Shown here one piece after another: positions 19,672-28,099 of a stretch of 57,005 nt of DNA. This DNA comes from Flavobacterium sp. CF136 (GTDB lineage Bacteria; Bacteroidota; Bacteroidia; Flavobacteriales; Flavobacteriaceae). Both the position numbers and the translations under genes were made by a program. The notes beneath the pieces were generated by a model. The model ran no database searches. It had not been told where the DNA came from and saw nothing but the letters and a program-made list of their open reading frames with translations. Position 1 is the stretch's first letter. Every line of letters begins with the position of its first letter. The stretch lies in NCBI RefSeq assembly GCF_000282055.1, contig NZ_AKJZ01000033.1, positions 1-57,005 of the forward strand. The letters are read 5' to 3'.

Positions 19672-21957
19672 TTATTTTAATTCAAACTTGCTGCTAAGTC
19701 CCTCATTAGAATTCCATCCGACCATGACATTAAAAAGGCCGGATTCTACTAAAAATTTTCCCTCGTTGTTATAAAAACCAAGTGCTGCATCAGTTAATGT
19801 AAATTGAACTGTTTTGGTTTCTCCCTTTTTTAATGCAACAAGTTCAAAACCTTTTAATTCTTTAACCGGTCTGACAATACTCGCTGCAACATCATTTATA
19901 TACAATTGAACCACTTCTTTCCCGTCAAAATTACCTGTATTGGTGACCTCAACAGAAAGTTCTATTTTTTCTCCTTTCCTGAACGAAGTTTTTGATATTT
20001 TTAGATTTTTATATGCAAAAGAAGTATAGCTTAATCCATAACCAAAGGGATATAAAGGCGTTTTTTCGATATCAGTATAATGTGACCAAAAAACATTTTG
20101 ATCTTTATCTGTCGGTCTTCCCGTATTGTACAAGTTGTAGTAAATTGGGCATTGGCCAACATTTCTCGGAAATGACATTGTTAATTTACCACTTGGATTG
20201 TAATCTCCGTATAAAACCTGAGCGATTGCATTTCCAGATTGAGTTCCTAACTGCCAGGCTTCAACAATAGCGGGAATATTCTCTGCTGCCCACGGTAATG
20301 CTAACGGACGTCCATTATTTAAAACCAAAACGATATTTGGATTTACTTTATAGATTTCTTCCAATAATTGCTGTTGATTACCAGGCAGGCCTAATTCCGT
20401 TCTACTGCGTCCTTCGCCGCTTTGAAAACCAATTTCACCTAAAACCATTACTACAACATCAGCATCTTTTGCTGCTTTTTTTGCCGCTTCAAATCCGGAA
20501 AAATCAGTCGTATTAATTTTTACTTCGTCAACAAAAGCTTGTTTATTTATAGTTACATCCGTTCCTTTTTCATAGACTAACCTGTTGTTTTTGTATTGCT
20601 GCATCCCTTCAAGAACCGATATTGCTGTATTGTCATCAGCAGCAATTCGCCAGCTTCCCAGAGGGCTGTTTTTATCATTTGCCAAAGCACCGATTAAAGC
20701 GATTTTTGTTCCTGTTTTTTTTAATGGTAATAAATTTTTATCATTTTTCAATAAAACAATCGATTTTTTAGCCATGTCCAGAACGCCATCATTATTTGCC
20801 TTGTTGCCAATACTTGATTTTTCACGGGCTTCATCACAATATTTGTATGGATTGTCAAACAGGCCAAGTTCAAATTTTACCCGAAGAATTCTGCGGACAG
20901 CGTCATCAATCACACTTTCTTTAACCAATCCTTTTTTTACTAATTGAACCAATTCTGTCACATAAACATGTGATTCCATATCCATGTCAGAACCGGCAAT
21001 AACGGCTTTTTGAGCTGCATCGGCACCATCAGCTGCATAACCGTGTGTAATCATTTCGGCTATAGAAGCCCAGTCAGAAACAACAAAACCATTAAATTCC
21101 CAGGCTCCTTTTAAAATATCTCTCTGCAAAAAACTGTTTCCGGTTGCAGGGATACCATTCAATGTATTAAATGAATTCATAAAAGTACGTACTTCTGCAT
21201 CGACTGCTGCTTTAAAAGGAGGTAATACGCTGTTGTATAACTTAGAATTACTCATGTCTACACTATTATAATCGCGACCTGCTTCTACAAAACCATAAGC
21301 TGCAAAATGTTTGGCGCAAGCTACAATTGAGGTATTATCGTTTAAACTCTTTCCTTGAAAACCAGTAATTCTTGCAGTAGCAATTTTACTTCCCAGATAA
21401 GGATCTTCACCGGCACCTTCCATAACTCTTCCCCATCGTGCATCATTCGAGATATCTACATTAGGAGCAAAAGTCCAGTTTAATCCAGAAGCAGAAGCTT
21501 CAACGGCAGCAACCCGGGCTGAATTTTTAATTGCTTCTAAATCCCAACTTGCGGCTTCTGCCAATGGAATAGGGCTGAGGGTTTTATAACCATGTATCAC
21601 ATCAAAACCAAAAATTATCGGAATCCCAAGACGGGTTTCTTCTACAGCAATTTTTTGTACTGCCTTGACCTCCTTAACCCCTCTTATGCTCAGCATAGAA
21701 CCTACCCATCCTTTCTTTATATGATTGTATTTTTCTTCATTAGAACCCGATTCTGGTTTTGGTCCCGTAACATCCCATGAACCATTGTATTGATTCATTT
21801 GCCCTACTTTTTCTTCTAAAGTCATTTCTTTCATCAAAAGGGAAATCCGGTCTTCAATTGGTTTATTGGCATCCAGATGCTTTTTTGTTTGGGCATATCC
21901 GTTTCCAAAAACGATTAACAGTAAAAATGTATATTTGTTAATTTGTTTTTTCATCAT
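19672..21957 (-). CDS. GH3 beta-glucosidase/beta-xylosidase (BglX-like)
   Basis: 761 residues. A cleavable signal peptide ends near GNGYAQ|T, so the enzyme is probably periplasmic. The N-terminal barrel (about 30-370) has LTLEEKVGQM-type opening residues, KHFAAYG and nucleophile Asp295 in GFVVSDWAS. The alpha/beta domain (about 390-620) has LIGALAND and GEGRSRTELGLPG. The C-terminal FN3-like domain (about 660-755) has LKGFELVALKKGETK. The layout is that of BglX. It would release monosaccharides from oligosaccharides imported through SusC. Operator copy C lies 158 bases upstream. Glucose or xylose specificity cannot be told from sequence alone. Confidence 0.92.
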   Translation of the reverse strand: MMKKQINKYTFLLLIVFGNGYAQTKKHLDANKPIEDRISLLMKEMTLEEKVGQMNQYNGSWDVTGPKPESGSNEEKYNHIKKGWVGSMLSIRGVKEVKAVQKIAVEETRLGIPIIFGFDVIHGYKTLSPIPLAEAASWDLEAIKNSARVAAVEASASGLNWTFAPNVDISNDARWGRVMEGAGEDPYLGSKIATARITGFQGKSLNDNTSIVACAKHFAAYGFVEAGRDYNSVDMSNSKLYNSVLPPFKAAVDAEVRTFMNSFNTLNGIPATGNSFLQRDILKGAWEFNGFVVSDWASIAEMITHGYAADGADAAQKAVIAGSDMDMESHVYVTELVQLVKKGLVKESVIDDAVRRILRVKFELGLFDNPYKYCDEAREKSSIGNKANNDGVLDMAKKSIVLLKNDKNLLPLKKTGTKIALIGALANDKNSPLGSWRIAADDNTAISVLEGMQQYKNNRLVYEKGTDVTINKQAFVDEVKINTTDFSGFEAAKKAAKDADVVVMVLGEIGFQSGEGRSRTELGLPGNQQQLLEEIYKVNPNIVLVLNNGRPLALPWAAENIPAIVEAWQLGTQSGNAIAQVLYGDYNPSGKLTMSFPRNVGQCPIYYNLYNTGRPTDKDQNVFWSHYTDIEKTPLYPFGYGLSYTSFAYKNLKISKTSFRKGEKIELSVEVTNTGNFDGKEVVQLYINDVAASIVRPVKELKGFELVALKKGETKTVQFTLTDAALGFYNNEGKFLVESGLFNVMVGWNSNEGLSSKFELK

Positions 21958-22334
21958 TGTGTTTTTAGTTATTAGAGAGGTTTTTTAAATTCTTATATAT
22001 GTACATCTTTTTTAGTATAATCTATTTTGAATATTATATATTTAGATGTACATGAAATCAGTAGAATTTTAAGATTGTAAATGTAGTTTTACAATATTGA
22101 CGATAGTAGAAAATTTGAAGCATTCTGTAAAACAAATGATGTATTTGCATACCCCTACAATATAAAGAGATTGCTATTAAAGAGGAAAACTGATTTTTGA
22201 AATTTACTTTTTTAGTTTAAGTAAAGTAAGGGTGAATATGCAAAAAAAAAGTAATTGATAGTCCAATGCAATATAGGGTTATACAAAAACCTTTCTGATG
22301 AATTATAGTACTTTAGAAAGCTTTGAACTGAAAA
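21958..22334. other. GH3 promoter region
   Basis: 377 bases holding the GH3 leader, operator copy C (22116-22142) and the end of the porin operon. Only a weak hairpin (CTTTCT and AGAAAG arms, about 22289-22323) is seen after the porin gene, so its terminator is not clear. Confidence 0.5.
22116..22142 (-). promoter_or_regulatory. Candidate operator of the hybrid regulator, copy C (upstream of GH3)
   Basis: On the minus strand this reads ACATCATTTGTTTTACAG at its start and TGCTTCA at its end. It shares all 17 invariant bases with copies A and B and also the AAAT that follows copy A. It lies 158 bases before the GH3 start. Confidence 0.68.
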
Positions 22335-23612
22335 TTATTTTTTATATGAAAAAATTTGAGGATTTACATTAATCATTAACCAAGCCCAATTGTTTGTATG
22401 ATCTACATCACCTCCTTTTAAAATTTGCATCGAATCTGTTCCAAACATTTGCGAATAACCACCAGAGATAGTTACATATTTATGAACAGAATAAGCTGCA
22501 GTAAAGTCAATTTCTGTTCCAAGATAAGAACTCGTTTTATTACCATTAACATCTAAAACAGTGTTTGCAGAATTAAAAACATGAGGCAATAAAGCAAATT
22601 GCCATTGATCTGTTTTGTAACCAAATTTCAAAAAAGCATCTTGCAAGCCTACGGAATTTCTATAATTTCCGACATAGAAATAATCCATATATCCATTAAA
22701 AGCATGATTGGTTCCAAAAACAGGATAAAATGATTTTATAGCTGAACTGGTATTTTCCTGACTTTTTCCGGAAAGATATTCGTAACCAAAACCAATTTTA
22801 AATTTATCGGTTACCAGATAATTAAAATTAATACCAACATCAAAAGCGCTTACTGTATTAGTTGCATTTTTTCCTGTTTGCCCATAAAACCATAAATCCC
22901 CATCCCAGGATTTTCCTTTAGCATTCCAATAGGTTCCAAAAGTTTGCATATAATCTACTTTTAGCTCCGGAAGAGGTGTAGGAATGGGCGGAGTTAATTT
23001 GTTTTCGTAACCGGTATTTAAAAACAAAAAACTCATATTTATTTTTCCTAATTCAGTGTGATACCACGCATATTGCATCGATTTGTAATTTGCCACGGTA
23101 TAAGGTGTTGCAAGTTCAGTTTCGGTATTTGCATTATAAGCAATCGCTACATCCAAATGGTTTTTGTTACTTTTAAAAGTTGCCATCACAGCATCATGAC
23201 TTTGTGCTTGTTGTGCCCAATCGACTTCACCAAAAATGCGTTGATTATCATACGAAATCACTTGACGGCCTAAACGTGTACTCCATTTTTCATTAAAATT
23301 GTATTGTACCCAAGCTTCATATAACTGAATTCCATTTACATCCGATTTAGTATTTGTGGGTACATCTCCCCAAACCCGAACATTTTGCATACTAAGTTTA
23401 GTAATAAATTGATCTTGCCTGAAATTCAAATTCAAACGAGTTCTGGATGAAACAAATTGAGCGGGTGTTTCTCCATAAGGAATTGGTGCTTTATACCCAT
23501 TTCTAAATTCATAACGAGGTCTAATTTGCAAATTTGCGTCCAATTCCTGGGCAAAAGCATTGCTGCTGAACCCTAATACAAGGGTCAGAAAAATTATTTT
23601 TAAGCTATTCAT
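22335..23612 (-). CDS. Alginate-export-like outer-membrane porin of the nirK operon
   Basis: 425 residues with a signal peptide (ends SSNAFAQ|E). The sequence is rich in alternating aromatic beta-strands, with RPRYEFRNGYKAP, SSRTRLNLNFRQDQF, RLGRQVISYDNQRIFGEVDWAQQ and a C-terminal aromatic strand. This is the pattern of the alginate_exp porin family, which is common beside respiratory genes in Bacteroidota and need not concern alginate. It is the last gene of the nirK operon, 23 bases after the Sco gene, so nitrite entry or another small-solute role is a reasonable guess. Substrate is unknown. Confidence 0.72.
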   Translation of the reverse strand: MNSLKIIFLTLVLGFSSNAFAQELDANLQIRPRYEFRNGYKAPIPYGETPAQFVSSRTRLNLNFRQDQFITKLSMQNVRVWGDVPTNTKSDVNGIQLYEAWVQYNFNEKWSTRLGRQVISYDNQRIFGEVDWAQQAQSHDAVMATFKSNKNHLDVAIAYNANTETELATPYTVANYKSMQYAWYHTELGKINMSFLFLNTGYENKLTPPIPTPLPELKVDYMQTFGTYWNAKGKSWDGDLWFYGQTGKNATNTVSAFDVGINFNYLVTDKFKIGFGYEYLSGKSQENTSSAIKSFYPVFGTNHAFNGYMDYFYVGNYRNSVGLQDAFLKFGYKTDQWQFALLPHVFNSANTVLDVNGNKTSSYLGTEIDFTAAYSVHKYVTISGGYSQMFGTDSMQILKGGDVDHTNNWAWLMINVNPQIFSYKK

Positions 23613-23635
23613 TTTTTAGGTTTTTAAGGAAGGTT

Positions 23636-24223
23636 CTAATTTATCTTTTCGGCCTCTTCAGTAATTTTTTTAATCGTTGCATCAGAATTTACGCCCAAAC
23701 CTTCTTGCTGAAATGTTAATTCTCCTTCGGTATTAAAGACGCTTATAATATTAGAATGAGAAAAATCTAAAGGAGCAATTTTCTTGTAATTTACTGCCAA
23801 AACTGCTGCAAATTCCCGGGTATTTTCTTCGGTAGATCTCAAAAACTCCCATTGCTCACCATCCATTTTGTTAGCAATAGCAAATTCTTTTAAGCGTTTT
23901 GGGGTATCAACTTCCGGATCAATACTTACTAATACAAGTTTGACATTTGGTTTGATATTATCAGGCAAACGAGATTCTATGTTTCGCATATCAGCTACTA
24001 ATCTGGGACAAGCTGCTTTACAGGAAGTATAAATCATTACCATAACGAGTACTTTCCCTTTTAAATCCTTCATTTCAAGATTTTGTCCATTTTGATTGGT
24101 CCATTTTGAAGGCAGATTGTAAATGGATAAATCCGAAATCGGTTTGTCTTCAGATTTTTTATTAGTAGTACACCCTTGTAAAACTAAAAGGATTAACGTT
24201 AATCCCAAAAACAGTTTTTTCAT
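23636..24223 (-). CDS. SCO1/SenC-family copper chaperone lipoprotein
   Basis: 195 residues. The lipoprotein signal has its Cys at about 18 (LVLQGCTTNKK). The thioredoxin-like fold carries the copper-binding motif CKAAC (YTSCKAACP), and a downstream His lies in DFSHSN; these are the three usual metal ligands. Sco proteins deliver copper or reduce cysteines for copper enzymes. The gene lies in the same operon as the copper nitrite reductase, 27 bases after the NirV-like gene, so maturation of NirK is the likely job. Confidence 0.88.
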   Translation of the reverse strand: MKKLFLGLTLILLVLQGCTTNKKSEDKPISDLSIYNLPSKWTNQNGQNLEMKDLKGKVLVMVMIYTSCKAACPRLVADMRNIESRLPDNIKPNVKLVLVSIDPEVDTPKRLKEFAIANKMDGEQWEFLRSTEENTREFAAVLAVNYKKIAPLDFSHSNIISVFNTEGELTFQQEGLGVNSDATIKKITEEAEKIN

Positions 24224-24250
24224 TTTTTTTTAATGTAAATGGTTTAGAAC

Positions 24251-25021
24251 CTATTTTAAATCTTTGGCGCAGCGGAAACCCAGATTTTTGGTAGTGTAAT
24301 TGGCTTTCAGGCTGCCTCTGAAGGCATAACGCATAAAAGCGGCATAATTCATTAAATCGGTGGCATTTACGGATCCGCTTCCGCAAAAGAGATTTTTATC
24401 TGTAGCCTTATCTTTTCTGGACTCGCCGGAAAGAAATATACTGTTGAAATCTCCTGTCCATTCCCAAACCAAACCGTGCATATCATATACACCCCAGTAA
24501 TTCCTGAAGGTTTGACCCACGGGATTCAGATAGGTTTTGGGTTTCTCATACCAAGACATAATGTATTTATTGAATTCTTTTTTAGAACGGGCATCAATAC
24601 GTTTTTCATCGGCCATGGCCACATACTCCCATTCGTCCATTGTAGGCAGTCTTTTGCCCTGGCATTCGCAATATTTTTTGGCAGCAAACCAGGAAACATT
24701 AGTTATTGGAGCATTGCTTAAATTGTTTGTACCATAATCAAAATCACTTACCCATTGCGTCAGATAACTTTTATCGGCAAAGATCCCTTTCATTTTAGAA
24801 CGACTGTAAGCAGGATATTTTTTGACAAAAGCAAGAAATTGTGCATTCGTCACCGGATATATATCGATGTTAAAAGAGGCAATATTGACCGGTTTTTCAG
24901 AAGTAGCACCATAAAGGGGGACAAAGCTGCCACTCTTTATGGATACCATTTTTACTTCTTGAGCAAAAAGAGTATCTACACAGAATGTAAAAAAGATTGT
25001 TATTGTTTTTAGTGCTGTCAT
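24251..25021 (-). CDS. NirV-like SUMF1/formylglycine-generating-enzyme-family protein
   Basis: 256 residues with a signal peptide (FFTFCVDTLFAQ). SUMF1 fold motifs occur in order: FNIDIYPVTNAQFLAFV, PITNVSWFAAKKYCECQGKRLPT, EWEYVA, GVYDMHGLVWEWTGDF and C-terminal LGFRCAKDLK. Proteins of this type encoded with nirK are called NirV in proteobacterial denitrifiers, where their role is undefined. There is one Cys in the C-terminal FCGSGS segment; the paired catalytic cysteines of true sulfatase activators are not obvious. It sits between the cytochrome c and Sco genes with gaps of 20-27 bases. Confidence 0.75.
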   Translation of the reverse strand: MTALKTITIFFTFCVDTLFAQEVKMVSIKSGSFVPLYGATSEKPVNIASFNIDIYPVTNAQFLAFVKKYPAYSRSKMKGIFADKSYLTQWVSDFDYGTNNLSNAPITNVSWFAAKKYCECQGKRLPTMDEWEYVAMADEKRIDARSKKEFNKYIMSWYEKPKTYLNPVGQTFRNYWGVYDMHGLVWEWTGDFNSIFLSGESRKDKATDKNLFCGSGSVNATDLMNYAAFMRYAFRGSLKANYTTKNLGFRCAKDLK

Positions 25022-25041
25022 TGGTACTCTTTTTTTGCTTA

Positions 25042-25419
25042 TTATTTTCTTTGAGCTTTTACCATAGCTGTTGTTATCACTTTTTTATTATTCCCCCAAT
25101 TAGAATATACATAGGTTAGAACATCTGCAATTTGTTGGTCACTCAAAGCCTGAGCAGGCATTGGTGTGGTGTACTTTTTACCATTAACAACCACCGGAAT
25201 CTTAGATCCTTTGATTACTTGTTTGATGGCACGATTTACATCGGCATTCAAATAATCAGCTTTGGCTAATGGCGGAAATGCTCCGGGAATTCCTGCTCCG
25301 GTTGGTTGGTGACAAGCAATACAGGTTTTGGAATATACCGATTTACCATTGGCTGCATTTTGACTATAACCATACAAACCCACTCCCATCAATACGATAC
25401 TTAATACAAGCTTTTTCAT
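25042..25419 (-). CDS. Small periplasmic monoheme cytochrome c
   Basis: 125 residues. The signal peptide ends near YGYSQ. One heme-binding CIACH motif is present, with candidate axial Met in TPMPAQAL. It is strikingly similar to the C-terminal cytochrome domain of the neighbouring nitrite reductase: both share [26 protein letters not shown] and VIT. It probably arose by duplication of that domain and may carry electrons to it. It lies 40 bases after nirK in the same operon. Confidence 0.88.
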   Translation of the reverse strand: MKKLVLSIVLMGVGLYGYSQNAANGKSVYSKTCIACHQPTGAGIPGAFPPLAKADYLNADVNRAIKQVIKGSKIPVVVNGKKYTTPMPAQALSDQQIADVLTYVYSNWGNNKKVITTAMVKAQRK

Positions 25420-25459
25420 TTTGATTTATTTTTTAATTATTTTTTTGCTTTACTTTATT

Positions 25460-26944
25460 TTAATGTTCTGCAGTAGCTTTTGGTGCTGGCCTGGCTCTAA
25501 TTGCTTTTACTTTTTCCGGAGTAATTACTGTTTTATTGTTACCCCAATTACTGTATACATAAGTCAAAACATCTGCTGCCTGTTCATCAGTAAGGTTTTG
25601 GCTGGTCATTACATTATTGAATTTCTTACCATTAACTGTGATTCCTCCACTCAATCCGTGCAGTACCGCACCAATTGCTCTGTCCGGATTAGCATTCAGG
25701 TAATCTGATTTTGCCAATGGAGGAAAAGCATTCGGAATACCTTGTCCTTCAGATTGGTGACAGGCATAACAGGTCCTGTCAAATAATTCCTTACCTGATT
25801 TAATTTGTTCAGAAACAGTCTTTGCAACAGTGCTTTTAGGAACGGATTTTCCTTTTGGCATCCCTTGAATGGTTCCCCCTTCCGGTAAATAAATTCCATC
25901 TTGTATGGTTCCGGAATATAATTTTTTATTTTCCTCGCCTTCTACTTTCAACATTCCAAGTGCTCCTTTATTAAAAGCCCTGAAAATAGAGTGATCAACT
26001 AATATAAAAGTTCCGGGAACATCCACTTTAAACTCAACAATAGCCGAACCTCCTGCAGGTATTAAAGTAGTTTGGACGTTTTTGTTGATCATTTCTCCTC
26101 CTTCAATATGTACTTTGTCGAAGATTTCTCCAATAACATGGAAAGAAGACACTAAATTCGGGCCTCCATTTCCCATATAAATACGCACAGTTTCTCCAAC
26201 CTTGGCCGTTAAAGCCTTATCTCCGGCAATAGCTCCAACTTTTCCATTGAAAACTACATAATCGGGTTGTTCTTTTATGGCTTTATCCATATCAAAAGGT
26301 TGCGAACCCTGCTCCCCATAACTGCCTTTGGTATAAAAATCGCCTTGCATAACATAATATTCTTTATCAACAGGTGGCAAACCTCCTTCCGGTTCAACTA
26401 AAATCAACCCGTACATTCCGTTTGCAATGTGCATTCCAACTGGTGCTGTAGCACAATGATAGACGTACAAACCCGGATTTAAGGTTTTGAAACTAAACAC
26501 TTTTTCGTGTCCAGGCGCTACCAACGATGAGGTTGCTCCTCCTCCGGGTCCGGTTACCGCATGTAAATCAATATTATGCGGCATTTTGTTATCCGGATGG
26601 TTTTTTAAGTGAAATTCTACCTCATCACCTACTCTGGTTCTGATAAAACTTCCGGGTACAGAACCTCCAAAAGTCCAATAGGTATATTTTACGCCATCAA
26701 CCATTTCTCCTTCAATTTCTTTAATTTCCATGTTGACCACTAATTTTGTTGCTTCACGATTTCCTATAGGTTTCGGAACCAAAGGTGGTGCAGTGAGTTC
26801 GGCTGCTTGTTGTCCTTTCACTTCAATATTTTGATAATTTTTTGATTCTTCGCCTTCTTTTTTACAGGAAAAAAGCCCCACCAGAGCAAGCAACATTATA
26901 AAAATCACCCTTATTTGTCTGTTTAATTTAACCTTGGTTTTCAT
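25460..26944 (-). CDS. nirK: Copper-containing nitrite reductase with a fused C-terminal cytochrome c
   Basis: 494 residues. The lipoprotein signal has Cys27 ([11 protein letters not shown]). Two cupredoxin domains follow. Type-1 copper ligands are His123, Cys164, His172 and Met177 ([24 protein letters not shown]). Type-2 ligands are His128, His163 and the His of VDHSIFRAF. After a linker of about 30 residues, a monoheme cytochrome c domain has CYACH at 392-396. NirK reduces nitrite to nitric oxide; the tethered heme domain probably feeds electrons to the type-1 copper. It is first in a five-gene operon with a cytochrome c, NirV-like, Sco and porin genes. The upstream region holds a Crp/Fnr-like palindrome and a second inverted repeat. 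Confidence 0.96.
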   Translation of the reverse strand: MKTKVKLNRQIRVIFIMLLALVGLFSCKKEGEESKNYQNIEVKGQQAAELTAPPLVPKPIGNREATKLVVNMEIKEIEGEMVDGVKYTYWTFGGSVPGSFIRTRVGDEVEFHLKNHPDNKMPHNIDLHAVTGPGGGATSSLVAPGHEKVFSFKTLNPGLYVYHCATAPVGMHIANGMYGLILVEPEGGLPPVDKEYYVMQGDFYTKGSYGEQGSQPFDMDKAIKEQPDYVVFNGKVGAIAGDKALTAKVGETVRIYMGNGGPNLVSSFHVIGEIFDKVHIEGGEMINKNVQTTLIPAGGSAIVEFKVDVPGTFILVDHSIFRAFNKGALGMLKVEGEENKKLYSGTIQDGIYLPEGGTIQGMPKGKSVPKSTVAKTVSEQIKSGKELFDRTCYACHQSEGQGIPNAFPPLAKSDYLNANPDRAIGAVLHGLSGGITVNGKKFNNVMTSQNLTDEQAADVLTYVYSNWGNNKTVITPEKVKAIRARPAPKATAEH

Positions 26945-26974
26945 ATTATTTTGGTTTGAAATTTATAGTGTAAA

Positions 26975-27000
26975 AATAAAGGACAAAAACATCCTTTATT
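26975..27000. promoter_or_regulatory. Inverted repeat in the nirK leader, possible Rrf2/NsrR-type operator
   Basis: The arms AATAAAGGA (26975-26983) and TCCTTTATT (26992-27000) are perfect around an 8-nt spacer. It sits 30 bases before the nirK start codon. A related sequence lies before ric and a weaker one before the Rrf2 gene, which suggests a shared regulator. Confidence 0.45.
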
Positions 27001-27015
27001 ATGATATTTGTCATG
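27000..27015 (-). promoter_or_regulatory. Crp/Fnr-like site proximal to nirK
   Basis: TATGATATTTGTCATG fits TATGA-N6-TCATA with one mismatch and lies 55 bases before the nirK start. The TGA-N6-TCA core is that of Crp/Fnr-superfamily operators. Confidence 0.45.
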
Positions 27016-27151
27016 TTCATTACTTTTTTCTTTAGAAAATAAATCTTTAAGAGAAAGACTAATTACAACTGGCTATTTTTCCTTTAAAAAATAAAAACCG
27101 AATAAGATTGATCTCTTATTTGGTAAAAAAATCATTTAAAAACTAAATTGA

Positions 27152-27167
27152 TATGATTTAAATCATA
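27152..27167. promoter_or_regulatory. Crp/Fnr-like palindrome between nirK and ric
   Basis: TATGATTTAAATCATA is a perfect 16-bp palindrome (18 bp with flanking A and T) and close to the Fnr core TTGAT-N4-ATCAA. It lies 171 bases before ric and 207 before nirK. The same arms appear before norB. Confidence 0.6.
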
Positions 27168-27268
27168 TTCTCCTTTTCATAATTAAACGAATTTTACAGT
27201 ATTAAAATAATACACTAAACAATAATCACACAATTGAAGAACAACGAATTAATGAATTGTTTTTAATT

Positions 27269-27290
27269 AAAAGGACAAGAACTCTTTTAT
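27269..27290 (+). promoter_or_regulatory. AAAGGACAA-type motif in the ric leader
   Basis: AAAAGGACAAGAACTCTTTT is an imperfect palindrome very close to the perfect repeat in the nirK leader. It ends 48 bases before the ric start codon. Confidence 0.4.
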
Positions 27291-27338
27291 TAAAACAATC
27301 ATTGTTTTTGCATTAGAAACTTTTAATAAATAAAAATT

Positions 27339-28070
27339 ATGGAAACTTTAGAACAAATTACAATAGGAGAATACGTAGCAAAAGATTTTAGAACAGCAGC
27401 TTTATTCTCAAAATACGGAATAGATTTTTGCTGTAACGGAAACAGAAGCATTGAAGAAGCCTGCAAGAAAAAAGCAGTCAGTCCAGATGTTTTATTACAG
27501 GAAATCGAAACTGTTCTGTCATCAAAAAGTGATTCCGGAATCGATTATAATGCCTGGCCAATTGATTTATTAGCTGATTATATTGAGAAAACACATCACA
27601 GATATGTATCAGAAAAAACACCGATACTACTGCAGTTTTTAGACAAGTTAAGCAGAGTACACGGAGCCAATCATCCTGAACTGCTTGAAATTAATGAACT
27701 CTTTAAAGGTTGTGCCGGAGAATTGGCACAGCATATGAAAAAAGAAGAGTTGATTTTATTCCCTTTTATCAAAAAAATGGTTCATGCTGCTATATCTGAT
27801 GAATTAATTGAGCTGCCTCATTTTGGAACAATTGAAAATCCAATCGCCATGATGATGCACGAACACGATGCTGAAGGTGTTCGTTTTAGAAAAATAGCAG
27901 AGCTAAGCAACAATTATACACCACCTGCAGATGGTTGTAACACCTATAAAGTAACATTTGCTATGCTGGAAGAATTCGAACAGGATTTACACAAACACAT
28001 TCATTTGGAAAATAATATTTTGTTTCCAAAAGCAGCTAAACTTGAAAAAGACTTCTCATCTCAAAAATAA
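27339..28070 (+). CDS. ric: Di-iron Fe-S cluster repair protein Ric (ScdA/YtfE)
   Basis: 243 residues, family-typical length. The N-terminal ScdA domain has the hallmark FSKYGIDFCCNGNRSIEEA. A hemerythrin-like four-helix domain (about 80-240) has iron ligands in THHRYV, HGANHPE, HMKKEELILFPF, MMHEHDAEG and HKHIHLENNILFPKA. Ric/YtfE proteins repair iron-sulfur clusters damaged by nitric oxide or oxidants and may themselves react with NO. It opens the plus-strand operon, divergent from nirK and 29 bases before nrdD. This fits protection from NO made by NirK. Confidence 0.95.
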   Translation: METLEQITIGEYVAKDFRTAALFSKYGIDFCCNGNRSIEEACKKKAVSPDVLLQEIETVLSSKSDSGIDYNAWPIDLLADYIEKTHHRYVSEKTPILLQFLDKLSRVHGANHPELLEINELFKGCAGELAQHMKKEELILFPFIKKMVHAAISDELIELPHFGTIENPIAMMMHEHDAEGVRFRKIAELSNNYTPPADGCNTYKVTFAMLEEFEQDLHKHIHLENNILFPKAAKLEKDFSSQK

Positions 28071-28099
28071 GGAGAATCAACCACTAAGAATCAACCACT

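Larger units (their letters stand above)
26945..27338. other. Divergent control region between the nirK and ric operons
   Basis: 394 bases containing Crp/Fnr-like palindromes (27000-27015, 27152-27167) and two copies of an AAAGGACAA-type inverted repeat (26975-27000, 27269-27290). Nothing coding is seen. Confidence 0.6.

Noticed and set aside
22335..23612. Alginate export as the actual function of the porin
   Set aside because: No alginate genes are present; the family name does not fix the substrate and the operon points to nitrite metabolism.
24162..24386. 74-codon frame overlapping the NirV-like and Sco genes
   Set aside because: It is a shadow of two well-supported genes on the same strand.
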